Shown here in pieces: positions 28,426 to 37,731 of a DNA stretch of 64,000 nt. Each line of letters starts with the position of its first letter. Position 1 is the stretch's first letter. Location of the stretch: positions 1 through 64,000 of the forward strand of contig DYJE01000005.1 of NCBI GenBank assembly GCA_020723285.1, given 5' to 3'. Position numbers and translations under genes: made by a program. The DNA comes from Desulforapulum autotrophicum (GTDB taxonomy: Bacteria; Desulfobacterota; Desulfobacteria; Desulfobacterales; Desulfolunaceae). The notes under the pieces were generated by a model, which saw only the letters and a program-made list of their open reading frames with translations, was not told the DNA's origin and did no database searches.

Positions 28426-31038
28426 TCAGGCTTCGAAAGGCCTTCCGATAGCCGAAAGAAGGGCCTGCTCGACGTCCTTCAGCACGGCTTCGTCATGAAT
28501 CTTGCCCCCCAAAAGGTTGCGGACATAGAATATGTCCACCACCTGCTCCACATGGGTGGCGATTTTTGCGTAAACGATGTCGAGACCGGCGTGATAAAGG
28601 GTGCTGGTCAGCGTGTAAAGAAGCCCTGGATAATCGTAGGTGAAAACTTCGATGATGGTGAAAAAACTCGATATTCTGTTGTCGATTTCCACCCGGTCCG
28701 CCTGGTCCGACACGCGCGGGTTTTTTTTGAAAACCGGGTTCGACGTTTTCCCCTTGAGGGCAGCGGCCAGATCGAGGCTGCCGTTCAGAACGTTTTCAAA
28801 ATCGTTCCTGACTTTGGTCCAGCGCTCGTCTTCACGGCTCAGGTCGTAAAACGGTTTGATGGTGAACAGGTCAAAGGCTGTTTTCCGTCCCCAGGAAAAA
28901 ATCTGGGCATCCAGGATGTCGAAATCGTTCAGGGTGAAAACCCCGGCGATCTTTGAAAAGAAGCCCGGCTTGTCCGTACCGCAGATGGCGGCGTTCCGGC
29001 TGCTGGACTGGTTCATTTTCCGGACTTTCATCACGAATTCCGAACTCCCTTTGGATTCGTAAAGGGCGATATGCTCCAGAATCTTTTTTTCCGGCATGGA
29101 CAGAAGATAACGGGGAGACATGCTGTCGACGAGATCGGAAATCTGGTCTCTGCTCAGGGTCAGCCTGTTTCCGTCGGACAGCAGTTTTTCTTTTTTATGC
29201 TGAATGGATTTTTCTTTCCGGCTCGACACCTGGTCCCCCGACTCCAGTATTTCGAGGACCTTGAAAAACAGATCGCGAAGGAGACTGGCCGTCCAGGTGT
29301 TCCAGGCGTTGGGGCCAGTGGACACCGAGTCGGCCACCGTGAGGAGGTACAGCATTTTTAACCGGTCCGTTTCGATGATGGTCCGGGCGCAGGCCATGAC
29401 AGTTTCCTCGTCGTCGATGTCACGCCGTTTGGCGATGTTGATCAGGTACAGGTGATGTTCCACGAGAAACGCAACGGTTTCAAGGGTTTTGGGATTCATG
29501 TCCCGCCGCCCCAGAATGTCTCGGACCAGTTCAGCGCCGGTTTTGCAGTGTTCGTCACCGGGAACGCCTTTGCCGATGTCGTGGAGAAGGGCCGCCCAGA
29601 GTAACGCTTTCCTGTTTTGGATTTCACCGAACAGCCTGGCATGAAAGGAGGGACGGTCCTGGTCTTTTTCCGCTCCAAACGAAGCCACGGCCTCAAGAAC
29701 ATGGATGGAGTGCTTGTCCACAGGATAGATGTGATACTGGTTGTACTGGATTCGGTTGGATATGGCGTTGAACTCCGGCAGGAGTCTGACGAGAAAACCT
29801 GTGCTCAGCATATCGTTCAGCACGTTGAACTCCGGGGAAACCGACGCGAGGATGCGTTCAAAGGTCCGGGTGGTCTCTTTGGAATGGCGAAGCTTTTTTG
29901 TCAGATCGCCGAATTCCTGGATCATGCGACGCGCCCCCACCGCAAGAGGGATTTTCAGCCGGGCGCTTTCCGCGAAGATGTCCATGACAATGGCGGGATT
30001 CCGGGCGATGATGTCGTCGGATGTAAACCGAAGAGCGCCCTTTGAAATGGAAAGTCCCGGCACCTGGGTCCGTTTGAACAGGTCCTTGGCAAAGAAAAAG
30101 GTTTTCTGCTGAACCAGTTCGGCGATGAACATCAGGTGAATCTGTTTGACAAATTCCATTCGCGAATGAAGCACACCCATGAATCGTTCCACGGGTTTCT
30201 GGCCGTTTTTCATTTTAAAATTGAAGGAACGGGCCAGTTCGTCCTGATGGGCGAAATGAAGCTGGTCTGTTTTCCGGCCCGTGATCAGGTGAAGCCGGTT
30301 CCGGACATCCCAGATGAACTCCAGGGCCTTAATGAGGCCGGCGTATTCATTGGCCGTCAGATATCCCAGGGTCAGAAAATCCTCGGGTTGCTTGATCATG
30401 GCACGGATCCGGCCCAGCCAGAGCATGGCGTGGTAGTCTCTCAACCCGCCCATGCCGTTTTTCAGGTGGGGTTCGATCAGATCCGACGAATCGCCGAAAT
30501 TTTTATGCCTTTCTTCGCTGCTTGTTTTGATCCACGAGACAATTTTGTTCTTCATGGACGGTATCAGCTTGTCGTTGATGGAGGCGGTCAGCCGGCTGTA
30601 AAGAGGTGACATGCCGCAGATGAATCGGGCGCTGAGGAGAGACGTGAACACCTCCATGTCCGCCGCAGCCATTTTCATGCATTCGTCGATGGAGCGCGTG
30701 GCGTGCCCCACATCCAGCCCGGCGTCCCACAGGGGGTAGATGATTTCACGGACCAGTTCTTCCGCCTCGTCGGGGACGTTTTTTTCAAAAAGAATCAGGA
30801 TGTCCACATCGGAATGGACGCACTGTTCGTCCCGACCGTACCCGCCCAGAGCCACAAAGGCACAGGGGGTCTTTTTGAGGTTCAGGCGTGGCCCCACCGA
30901 GCTCCGTCCGAACCCTTCAAGAAAATAGTCGTCGAGAATCCTGGCGTTTTCCTTGATGAATGCCGTGGCGTTCATTTTGGAATATGAGGTGTTGAGAGCG
31001 TCTCTTTTCTGTTTCAACGATAGGGCCGATTGCTGCAT
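28426..31038 (-). CDS. glnD: Bifunctional PII uridylyltransferase / uridylyl-removing enzyme
   Basis: An 870-residue glutamine sensor that adds UMP to PII when nitrogen is scarce and removes it when glutamine is high. Domains in order are: a nucleotidyltransferase with GGYGRDE (65-71) and DVD metal ligands, a helical linker, an HD hydrolase domain (LLHDIGKG, about 480), and two ACT domains in the C-terminal 200 residues (NAAICGTDKPGFFSKIAGVF; VFTYDYPGLLYTLTSTLY). The length is normal. It is immediately upstream of its substrate gene glnB (219 bp apart) on the same strand. Confidence 0.95.
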   Translation of the reverse strand: MQQSALSLKQKRDALNTSYSKMNATAFIKENARILDDYFLEGFGRSSVGPRLNLKKTPCAFVALGGYGRDEQCVHSDVDILILFEKNVPDEAEELVREIIYPLWDAGLDVGHATRSIDECMKMAAADMEVFTSLLSARFICGMSPLYSRLTASINDKLIPSMKNKIVSWIKTSSEERHKNFGDSSDLIEPHLKNGMGGLRDYHAMLWLGRIRAMIKQPEDFLTLGYLTANEYAGLIKALEFIWDVRNRLHLITGRKTDQLHFAHQDELARSFNFKMKNGQKPVERFMGVLHSRMEFVKQIHLMFIAELVQQKTFFFAKDLFKRTQVPGLSISKGALRFTSDDIIARNPAIVMDIFAESARLKIPLAVGARRMIQEFGDLTKKLRHSKETTRTFERILASVSPEFNVLNDMLSTGFLVRLLPEFNAISNRIQYNQYHIYPVDKHSIHVLEAVASFGAEKDQDRPSFHARLFGEIQNRKALLWAALLHDIGKGVPGDEHCKTGAELVRDILGRRDMNPKTLETVAFLVEHHLYLINIAKRRDIDDEETVMACARTIIETDRLKMLYLLTVADSVSTGPNAWNTWTASLLRDLFFKVLEILESGDQVSSRKEKSIQHKKEKLLSDGNRLTLSRDQISDLVDSMSPRYLLSMPEKKILEHIALYESKGSSEFVMKVRKMNQSSSRNAAICGTDKPGFFSKIAGVFTLNDFDILDAQIFSWGRKTAFDLFTIKPFYDLSREDERWTKVRNDFENVLNGSLDLAAALKGKTSNPVFKKNPRVSDQADRVEIDNRISSFFTIIEVFTYDYPGLLYTLTSTLYHAGLDIVYAKIATHVEQVVDIFYVRNLLGGKIHDEAVLKDVEQALLSAIGRPFEA

Positions 31039-31530
31039 GGTCTTGTTCCCCGACTCCGCCGTGGCGGTTCATGTCAACGGTTATGATATCAGAATAAAAG
31101 TGACAAGCAACTTTCCTGCCATGGCAAGTCCTTGGGCTTGCAGTCATGGAACGGTCTGAAAATAAATGAAATATGGAAACATCGGTTTTCACGGATCATC
31201 GAGTGTTTTTTATTAATAACACAATTGTCATGAACGGATGCCGTAAATGTCAAATTCGGAGTGGCAGGTCACAGCCGGGTTGTCCCAAGGGCTTAAAGGC
31301 CTGAAACCACAGCTCCAATAATCGGTTGTGCCCCACACGGAAGTGTGTTAGGATCAGCTCAAAAAACACACATCTCATATCTTTATCAAATATTCGGATA
31401 TCATTATTCAAAAACAGAGACGATGGACCTCCTTTCACGGATTTGATGTTTATCACGGGTCGATAAAAAACAACGTGATTTATCGCCAATCCGTCCATTG
31501 TGCAATCTCCGAAAAAAGGAAAGCTGCGCT
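31039..31530. other. Divergent intergenic region glnD/channel
   Basis: About 490 bp between divergent genes. I see only a small CACAC-GGAA-GTGTG hairpin (31334-31347) and AT-rich stretches (31380-31420). No convincing sigma-54 element or gene is evident. Confidence 0.4.
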
Positions 31531-33135
31531 TTGAAAGATGTTTTTTTCAGAAAAAGAACCCTGAGAGAATCGGTCCGGGAAATCATGGAGCCCTTCAGGA
31601 ATTCCAGCGATTCCACCCTCATGAGCCTGGCCGTGGACGTGATCATCCTCGTCAGCATTCTGGCGGCCTGTCTGCTGATCCCGGCGGAATACCTGTTTCC
31701 GGAATACCGGGAGATTTTTTTAACCATCGAGATCTGGATCACCGTGGTTTTTATCGTGGAATACGTCTTACGATGGTACGCCTCCGAAGACAGGCTGAAG
31801 TATCCCCTGACACCCCTTGCCCTCATCGACTTTGTCGCCATTCTTCCCACGTTCATCACCACCCAGCACGGTCCCATGTACTTCAGTATCATCCGTAGCA
31901 TACGGCTTCTCCGGCTGATGAAAATCATCCGATACAGTTTCCTGATGAGGCGCTGGTATTCGGATTTTGTCCTCTGGGTGATCAGCATGAAAGAGAAAAA
32001 CAGGGCCAACCAGCTGCTTAAAGTCTTTTTTTACGCCCTGTTCACCTGGATCATCGGGTCCAATCTCATCTACATCACGGAGATTCACCTGGGAGATTAC
32101 AGGCTGGGGCCCTACAGCAATTACTGGCAATCGTACTGGAACATCATCGTCATCCTGTTTTCCGGAATCGAGGATAAAGCCCCCATGTCCATTGCCGGAC
32201 GTATCGAGGCGGCGGTCCTGCTCATCGCGGGAATCTGTTTCGCCGGTCTCATCACCGGTGAAATCGTCAGTATTCTGGTCCGGCATATCCAGCGAACAGG
32301 AAAAATCAACCTGAAGCCCCCGGGAAGCGTTCTTGAAGACCATATTGTCATCATCGGGCAGAACAAGCATCTTCACAATGTCATCACCCAGATTTATCAT
32401 GCCCTCAAAGGCAGCCACCATATCCTGGTGGTCAGCCGGGCTGCGGAGGAGCTGAAAGCCCTCGATTCCACCATCTACAAAAAAGTCCTGGCCCTGCCCG
32501 GAGACGCCCTTGATTCCAGAATTCTCCAGGCGGCCAATATCAAGGATGCGTTGCGGGTGGTTCTCCTGTCATCGTCTTTCAGGGCCGGGGATTCGGAGCA
32601 GGAGGTGGACAACCGGACCCTGATGAAAACCATGGCCGTTTTAGGAAAAAACGAGCGGGTCCCCATTGTGGCCGAGCTCCAGAGCGAAGATAATCTTCAC
32701 GGGGCATCCACTCTGGACAGTGTGGAGTTCGTGGTGAGCCGGCGTTTCGGAGAAAGGCTGATCAGCCAGGCGGTCCTGAACCCCGGTGTTACAGAGGTTT
32801 ACGACACCCTGATGACTTTCAACGACTGTGGCAGCGAATTTTTTACAGTGCCCGTTCCCCCGGATCTCGTTGGAAAAACATTCATGAAGGCCCAGCTCTT
32901 TTTTCTGGATATCGAAGAAGAGCCCATGGTGCTTGTGGGCGTTGACCGCTCACCGTTGGAAAACCCCACCACGGATTTCAGAATGTGTCCTTACGCCATG
33001 GAAAGCGGATACAAAACAGCCGATCTGATTTTAAGGCAGACCGACCGGCTCATCGTCATCGCCCAGGAACAGCCGACTTTTACCGAAATCTCAAAAACCC
33101 AGCTCTGGCGGGGCAAAATCTATCTGAGGAACTGA
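31531..33135 (+). CDS. Six-TM voltage-sensor-type ion channel with RCK domain
   Basis: A 534-residue membrane protein. S1-S4 lie in the first 135 residues, with ExxxR in S2 (FIVEYVLRWY) and an S4-like RSIRLLRLMKIIR. S5, a pore helix and S6 follow, then RCK-type Rossmann domains from about 270 to the end (HIVIIGQNKHLHN). The pore reads WNIIVILFSGIEDKAPMS, not the usual TxGYG filter, so ion selectivity is uncertain. Some distant relatives of CASTOR/POLLUX channels also deviate. A TTG start at 31531 with AAAGGAAAG upstream is preferred; ATG at 31585 is an alternative. It ends one base before the next RCK gene. Confidence 0.8.
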   Translation: MKDVFFRKRTLRESVREIMEPFRNSSDSTLMSLAVDVIILVSILAACLLIPAEYLFPEYREIFLTIEIWITVVFIVEYVLRWYASEDRLKYPLTPLALIDFVAILPTFITTQHGPMYFSIIRSIRLLRLMKIIRYSFLMRRWYSDFVLWVISMKEKNRANQLLKVFFYALFTWIIGSNLIYITEIHLGDYRLGPYSNYWQSYWNIIVILFSGIEDKAPMSIAGRIEAAVLLIAGICFAGLITGEIVSILVRHIQRTGKINLKPPGSVLEDHIVIIGQNKHLHNVITQIYHALKGSHHILVVSRAAEELKALDSTIYKKVLALPGDALDSRILQAANIKDALRVVLLSSSFRAGDSEQEVDNRTLMKTMAVLGKNERVPIVAELQSEDNLHGASTLDSVEFVVSRRFGERLISQAVLNPGVTEVYDTLMTFNDCGSEFFTVPVPPDLVGKTFMKAQLFFLDIEEEPMVLVGVDRSPLENPTTDFRMCPYAMESGYKTADLILRQTDRLIVIAQEQPTFTEISKTQLWRGKIYLRN

Positions 33136-33136
33136 T

Positions 33137-33967
33137 ATGGAACACCGCACCATTGACCCTCCCCTTGAAAACCATGTGGTGATCTGCAACTGCAATGAAA
33201 AAGTCAGGGCCATTGTCGAGGAAATCCACATGGACGTATCGGGAAAGCCCTACGATATCGTTCTCCTCATTCAGGACAAAACACTCTGGGATTTCAATCC
33301 GGACTGGCATCCCAGGGAAACGGACAGGGCCCGGTTCATCACCCTGGTGGGCAGCCCCTTTGACCGGGAGGTGCTTAAATCCGCGTGCATCGAAAAAGCC
33401 CGGGCCGCCATCATCCTCGCCGACCCCCGGCACGGACAGCTTGCGGACGCCCAGTCCACCCTGATGGCTGTGGCCATCGAAAAACAGAACCCCCAGGTCC
33501 ATACCATTCAGGAGCTGATCCTCACCACCAACCGGGACCACCTCAAGGCCATGAACGTGGACGAGGTGATCTGCCTTGGGGAAATCTCCGAAAAACTCAT
33601 CGCCCAGAGCTGCATTTCACCTGGGGTGAAAAATATTTTCGAAAGCCTGCTCACCACCGGCAGGGGCACCTCCCAGATTTTTCTCCAGCAGATCGGGCCT
33701 GAGCTGGCCGGGCTGAGTTACAGGAAAATCACACGGGCAAGCATTGAGGCCAAGGCACCGTTCATCGTCATCGGATACATTATTTCGCCTCCGGATCTGG
33801 GAGCCCTCAAGGGATCTGTCACCCAGATCCGGTCCGTCCTGATGATCAACCCCAAAAAAAAGGCCAAGGACATGCCTTTGTCCGAATTCGACAAACTGAT
33901 TCTCATCGGCTATCAGCAGCCCGTGTCCCTTGATGAATACGTGGGCATGATGCGCGAGGAGCTTTGA
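33137..33967 (+). CDS. Stand-alone RCK (TrkA-N-like) regulatory protein
   Basis: A 276-residue soluble protein resembling the ligand-binding RCK half of ion channels. The N-terminal Rossmann fold starts with HVVICNCNEKVRAIV, in which the normal GxGxxG is replaced by CNCNEK. A TrkA-C-like tail occupies about 190-250. It is one base downstream of the channel gene, so the two are probably made together and may form a gating ring. Binding of NAD(H) or a nucleotide is doubtful given the changed glycine motif. Confidence 0.8.
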   Translation: MEHRTIDPPLENHVVICNCNEKVRAIVEEIHMDVSGKPYDIVLLIQDKTLWDFNPDWHPRETDRARFITLVGSPFDREVLKSACIEKARAAIILADPRHGQLADAQSTLMAVAIEKQNPQVHTIQELILTTNRDHLKAMNVDEVICLGEISEKLIAQSCISPGVKNIFESLLTTGRGTSQIFLQQIGPELAGLSYRKITRASIEAKAPFIVIGYIISPPDLGALKGSVTQIRSVLMINPKKKAKDMPLSEFDKLILIGYQQPVSLDEYVGMMREEL

Positions 33968-33990
33968 AACCGTAATCCGACGGACTGACC

Positions 33991-35862
33991 ATGCACACTG
34001 CCGAAGACATCCTGAACATGAAAGGCCGTGAAATCATCTGCGTCCCCCCGGAGACGCCCCTTCATGCAGCCCTTGAAACCATGGTGGCCTGCAAGATCGG
34101 TGCACTGCTGGTGGGCACTTACGATGATATCCGGGGCATCTGGACCGAACGGGATTTCATGCGGAACAGCCTGGAAAACGGATTCGACGCCGAAACCACG
34201 AAAATCGGCGATGTGATGAACCCCCATGTTTTCAAAGTCCCCCACGATCACGACAAAAACCGGCTTTTAGACGCCTTTCACCACAACAAGCTCCGCTATA
34301 TGGTTGTTGAAAAACATGGGCGGAATGTGGGCCTCATCGCCATCAGCGATGTGATCATGGCCTGTCTGGCGGAAAAAACCGAAGACTACCACCGGCTGTT
34401 TCAGAGCATGAAATGCGGGGCCTTCATCTGTGAATCCAACGGAACCCTGATAGATGCCAACCCAGCCCTGCTCTCCATGCTGGGCTATCGGGATAAAAAT
34501 CAGTTCATGGACAGAAATTTCGCCGCCTGCCTCACCTGCATCCCGGAAGACGGAAAAGTACAGGATGTCCTGGCCGCCCACGGGGACAGGGTTTCCGATC
34601 ATGCCATCGATTTTATTGCCAGTGACGGTTCCATCGTTCCGGGGCTCATCACCAGTCACACGCTGCGGGACATCCACGGAGGCATCAAAGGGTTTGAAGG
34701 CATCGTGGTGGACGAATCCAGCCGGAAATCCATGGAGCGCGAGCTTCGAAAAGCCCATGACGTCCTGAACAACGTGATCCAGAGTTCGCCCAACGTGATC
34801 ATCGCCGCAGACATCAAAGGCACCATCATCATCTGGAACAAGGCCGCCGAAGAAACATTGGGTTACACCAGCGAGGAAGCTATCGGCCGGCTCCACATCG
34901 CGAAAATCTACCCGGAAGGCATCGCCAGGAACATCATGGCCCTGATGCGGGGGCCGGAATACGGAGGAAAAGGACGTCTCAGATCCTTCCCCATGGTGTT
35001 TGTAAAAAAAGACGGGGGAACGGTTCAGGTCAAGCTGTCGGCGTCCATCATCACCAACGAGCAGGACCAGGCCATCGCTTCGGTGGGAATTTTCGTGGAT
35101 TTCGAAGAGCAGCTGGACATGGCCCGAAGGCTGAAACACACCCAGAACCTTCTCCTTCAGTCGGAAAAACTGGCGGCCATGGGCCGTCTCACCTCCCTGA
35201 TCGCCCATGAGGTGAACAACCCCCTTTACGGCATCATCAACACCCTGGAACTCTTGAAAACGGAAGTCCCTGAAGAAAACAGAAAACGGAAAGTCCTGGA
35301 CATGGCCCTGACGGAAACCGAACGCCTGTCGGACATGCTTCGGAAAATGCTGTCCTTTGCCCGGCCCGATCCCGAAGACCGGCAGATGACGGATATCAAC
35401 CGGCTGGTGGATGAAATCATCACCCTTCACCGCAAGCAGTTCATCGAAAAAAACATCCGGATCAAGACACGGTTCGAAAAAGGGCTCCCCCTGGTTCAGG
35501 CGTCAAAAAACCAGCTTCGTCAGGTTTTTCTGAACATGATCACCAACGCCAGGGATGCCATGCCCGAAGGCGGGATGCTCGAAATCGGAACGGCGAAAAA
35601 AGCTGAAACCCTTGAAATCCGGATTAAAGATACCGGCGTGGGCATCAGCGACGAAAACATGGACAAGATCTTCGACACGTTTTTCACCACCAAGGATGAT
35701 GTGAAAGGAGTTGGACACGGCCTTTCCATCTGCTATACGTTCATCAAAGACCACGGAGGGGATATCCGGGTTGAAAGCGAAGTGAACAAAGGAACTGTTT
35801 TCACCATTATTCTTCCCATACCCAAGAAAAAGGAAAAGGAGACGAACCATGACGCACCGTAA
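33991..35862 (+). CDS. CBS-PAS-PAS sensor histidine kinase
   Basis: A 623-residue cytoplasmic kinase. A CBS-domain pair (1-130) likely binds adenine nucleotides. Two PAS domains follow (about 135-250 and 255-375), then a HisKA domain with phosphoacceptor IAHEVNNPL (about 415) and an HATPase_c domain with N box NMITNARDAM, DTGVGI and GHGLSI. There is no transmembrane segment, so it senses an internal signal, perhaps energy charge through CBS. It follows the channel/RCK pair by 23 bases. No response regulator is adjacent; the diguanylate cyclase regulator at 5178 is a distant candidate only. Confidence 0.9.
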   Translation: MHTAEDILNMKGREIICVPPETPLHAALETMVACKIGALLVGTYDDIRGIWTERDFMRNSLENGFDAETTKIGDVMNPHVFKVPHDHDKNRLLDAFHHNKLRYMVVEKHGRNVGLIAISDVIMACLAEKTEDYHRLFQSMKCGAFICESNGTLIDANPALLSMLGYRDKNQFMDRNFAACLTCIPEDGKVQDVLAAHGDRVSDHAIDFIASDGSIVPGLITSHTLRDIHGGIKGFEGIVVDESSRKSMERELRKAHDVLNNVIQSSPNVIIAADIKGTIIIWNKAAEETLGYTSEEAIGRLHIAKIYPEGIARNIMALMRGPEYGGKGRLRSFPMVFVKKDGGTVQVKLSASIITNEQDQAIASVGIFVDFEEQLDMARRLKHTQNLLLQSEKLAAMGRLTSLIAHEVNNPLYGIINTLELLKTEVPEENRKRKVLDMALTETERLSDMLRKMLSFARPDPEDRQMTDINRLVDEIITLHRKQFIEKNIRIKTRFEKGLPLVQASKNQLRQVFLNMITNARDAMPEGGMLEIGTAKKAETLEIRIKDTGVGISDENMDKIFDTFFTTKDDVKGVGHGLSICYTFIKDHGGDIRVESEVNKGTVFTIILPIPKKKEKETNHDAP

Positions 35863-36436
35863 GAATACAAGCCTCTTTATATTGTGTTGTGTGCTGAATT
35901 TTTTATGTATTCTGGGTGGGCCGGTTTTGCCGGGAAGCGTTCAGTCCGCTTTTGCCGGGAGTTCTCTGGAGCAATGGATGGGTGGATCGCTGCCCCTGTC
36001 CCCCGGACTTCTGAGCACTCACATCCTCCCCCGCATGGAAACGCCGGGAGACGTTTCGGCGGCTGAAACACCATCAGCGGATCGACCTTCGGGTTTCGGA
36101 ATGGATTCGGCCCACAAATACCTGGGGTACAGTACCCTTCTTCTGGCTGTGGGGGCGGCGGTTTCAAGTTCCAGTGAAGACCTGCACAAATCCATGGGAT
36201 ATGCAGCGGCGGGCATGGCCACCCTGACCTGTATCAGCGGCTATCTGGAATACAGCGATTATTTCAACCTGGACGACGGATTCAGCAAAACCAACATCCA
36301 CATTGTCAGCGGTGCCGCCGCCACGGCGGGCTTCATCATCACTGCCATCCTCGGAGCCGACGGTGAAGGTCACGGCGGCATCGGCGGGGCATCCACGGTG
36401 CTCATGGCCGTTCCCATCGTGATTCTTAAATGGTAA
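35849..36436 (+). CDS. Small exported/membrane protein of the channel operon
   Basis: A 195-residue protein with a signal peptide (ending AFA-GSS), a Ser/Pro-rich linker, then three or four hydrophobic segments from about residue 85. Histidines lie at helix ends (DSAHKYLGYS, DLHKSMGYA, NIHIVSGAAA), a pattern reminiscent of small b-type heme membrane proteins, although heme binding is inference. The start overlaps the kinase gene by 14 bases with AGGAG upstream, so it belongs to the same transcript. Confidence 0.7.
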   Translation: MTHRKNTSLFILCCVLNFLCILGGPVLPGSVQSAFAGSSLEQWMGGSLPLSPGLLSTHILPRMETPGDVSAAETPSADRPSGFGMDSAHKYLGYSTLLLAVGAAVSSSSEDLHKSMGYAAAGMATLTCISGYLEYSDYFNLDDGFSKTNIHIVSGAAATAGFIITAILGADGEGHGGIGGASTVLMAVPIVILKW

Positions 36437-36452
36437 CTCTGCCTGTTCAGGC

Positions 36453-37475
36453 CTACCGCAGTTCACGTTGTCCGGTAAGCAGTCCGTCTCTGTAATATTC
36501 CAACGGCGCCAGCTCATCGGACCCGTTCCAGCCGTTTTGCGTAAGATGGCTGCGGATATCGTTGCAGAGGTCGCATCGTCCGGCGAACATCTCTCGTGAG
36601 GGGACATAGCCAAAATCGATCCGGGCCAGGTCGTACAGGCCCCTCACCCCTTTTTCCATCAGGATGTGGATCAGCGGATAAGAGGATCGGTCAAGTGTGG
36701 ACCCGAGGTCGGAAAGACGGATCGATAGGCCGGAACACAAACCCGGAATGTACCGGCCGTGAAGATCCACATGGAAGTGGGACGTGTCGGACAAGACCTT
36801 TTCGCATCCGTAAAGGTCGCGTTCAAAAATGCGGTCGAGGGTGTCCGTCTGTCCCCAGGTCCTCAGAAAATTTAGAGCCCGTCCCCCGGGATGAAGCCAG
36901 TACCCGTTCAGGACAAAGGAGGCCAGGTGACCTTTGAAAGCTTTTTCAAGGGTCTGCCAGTCCTGGGCTTTCGATGCATCGCCTTTGGACAGGAGAGGGT
37001 TGAAGATGTGGGACCAGGGGATCACACCGATGCCTTCGTCATGGCAAGCCCGCATCAGGCCGATCACGCGGCCATAAGGGATAAAGGCGTTGTGAAAGGG
37101 GCTGACGGAAACAAGAAAGGCATTCAGCCCCTGGGACTTCAGCGTTCTCAGGCTTTCCAGCGTCCCGCCGCCTTCGGTGAACCAGGCGGCGTTTGTTTCC
37201 ACATAGTCGATATCCATGCCCGCGTCAGCGGCCGCTTCGAGCACTTCCCCGAGCTTTTCCGGCCGGAGAACCGGTTCTCCCCCGCCGATGTGCATGGATC
37301 GGCATCCCAGTTCCCTGATCCTCGTGAAGCAGTCCACGGCGGTCTCCCGGTCCATGTAGCCCCTGCTTCGCTCAGGCCCGCAGTTGTAAAGGCAGTGCCC
37401 GCAGCGGGACACGCAGTGGTAGGTCGTGATCAGCCCGCCCGATTTAAGGCGGGGGATACGGAAGGTTCTCGCCAT
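36453..37475 (-). CDS. Radical SAM protein
   Basis: A 340-residue radical S-adenosylmethionine enzyme. The [4Fe-4S] motif is CVSRCGHC (CxxxCxxC) near residue 22 and the SAM-binding GGGEP is near residue 60. A C-terminal pair of cysteines (GRCDLCNDI) may hold an auxiliary cluster. The substrate cannot be assigned. GGAG precedes the start at 37475. It points away from the FemAB-like gene and lies at the edge of the peptide-biosynthesis island, so it may or may not belong to it. Confidence 0.85.
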   Translation of the reverse strand: MARTFRIPRLKSGGLITTYHCVSRCGHCLYNCGPERSRGYMDRETAVDCFTRIRELGCRSMHIGGGEPVLRPEKLGEVLEAAADAGMDIDYVETNAAWFTEGGGTLESLRTLKSQGLNAFLVSVSPFHNAFIPYGRVIGLMRACHDEGIGVIPWSHIFNPLLSKGDASKAQDWQTLEKAFKGHLASFVLNGYWLHPGGRALNFLRTWGQTDTLDRIFERDLYGCEKVLSDTSHFHVDLHGRYIPGLCSGLSIRLSDLGSTLDRSSYPLIHILMEKGVRGLYDLARIDFGYVPSREMFAGRCDLCNDIRSHLTQNGWNGSDELAPLEYYRDGLLTGQRELR

Positions 37476-37543
37476 GGGTTGCTCCGTCGTTTTCTCCGAA
37501 TTAACCAAGCATGAATGAATGGTTCGTTTTCAATGATTGAAAC

Positions 37544-37582
37544 GTTTCACAGATCGGGGGGGTGTCAACATGCAAAGGGCGG
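37544..37582 (+). repeat. Dispersed repeat A, copy 1
   Basis: A roughly 39-base segment (GTTTCACAGATCGGGG through TGTCAACATGCAAAGGG) recurs at 47528-47567 with only a few changes. Both copies are intergenic in the accessory part of the window. Confidence 0.6.
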
Positions 37583-37731
37583 ATAAACAAGGGTGAAATG
37601 TGTGGGGTCATCCCTCCATGATCCGCTTTATCCTGGACTGAACCGACATTCCCGTGATGAAAAAACAGTTGCACCGGGAGGCTGTTTTTGTTTAGGTTCA
37701 TTGAACATCACTTGCCCAATCAGGGATGACT

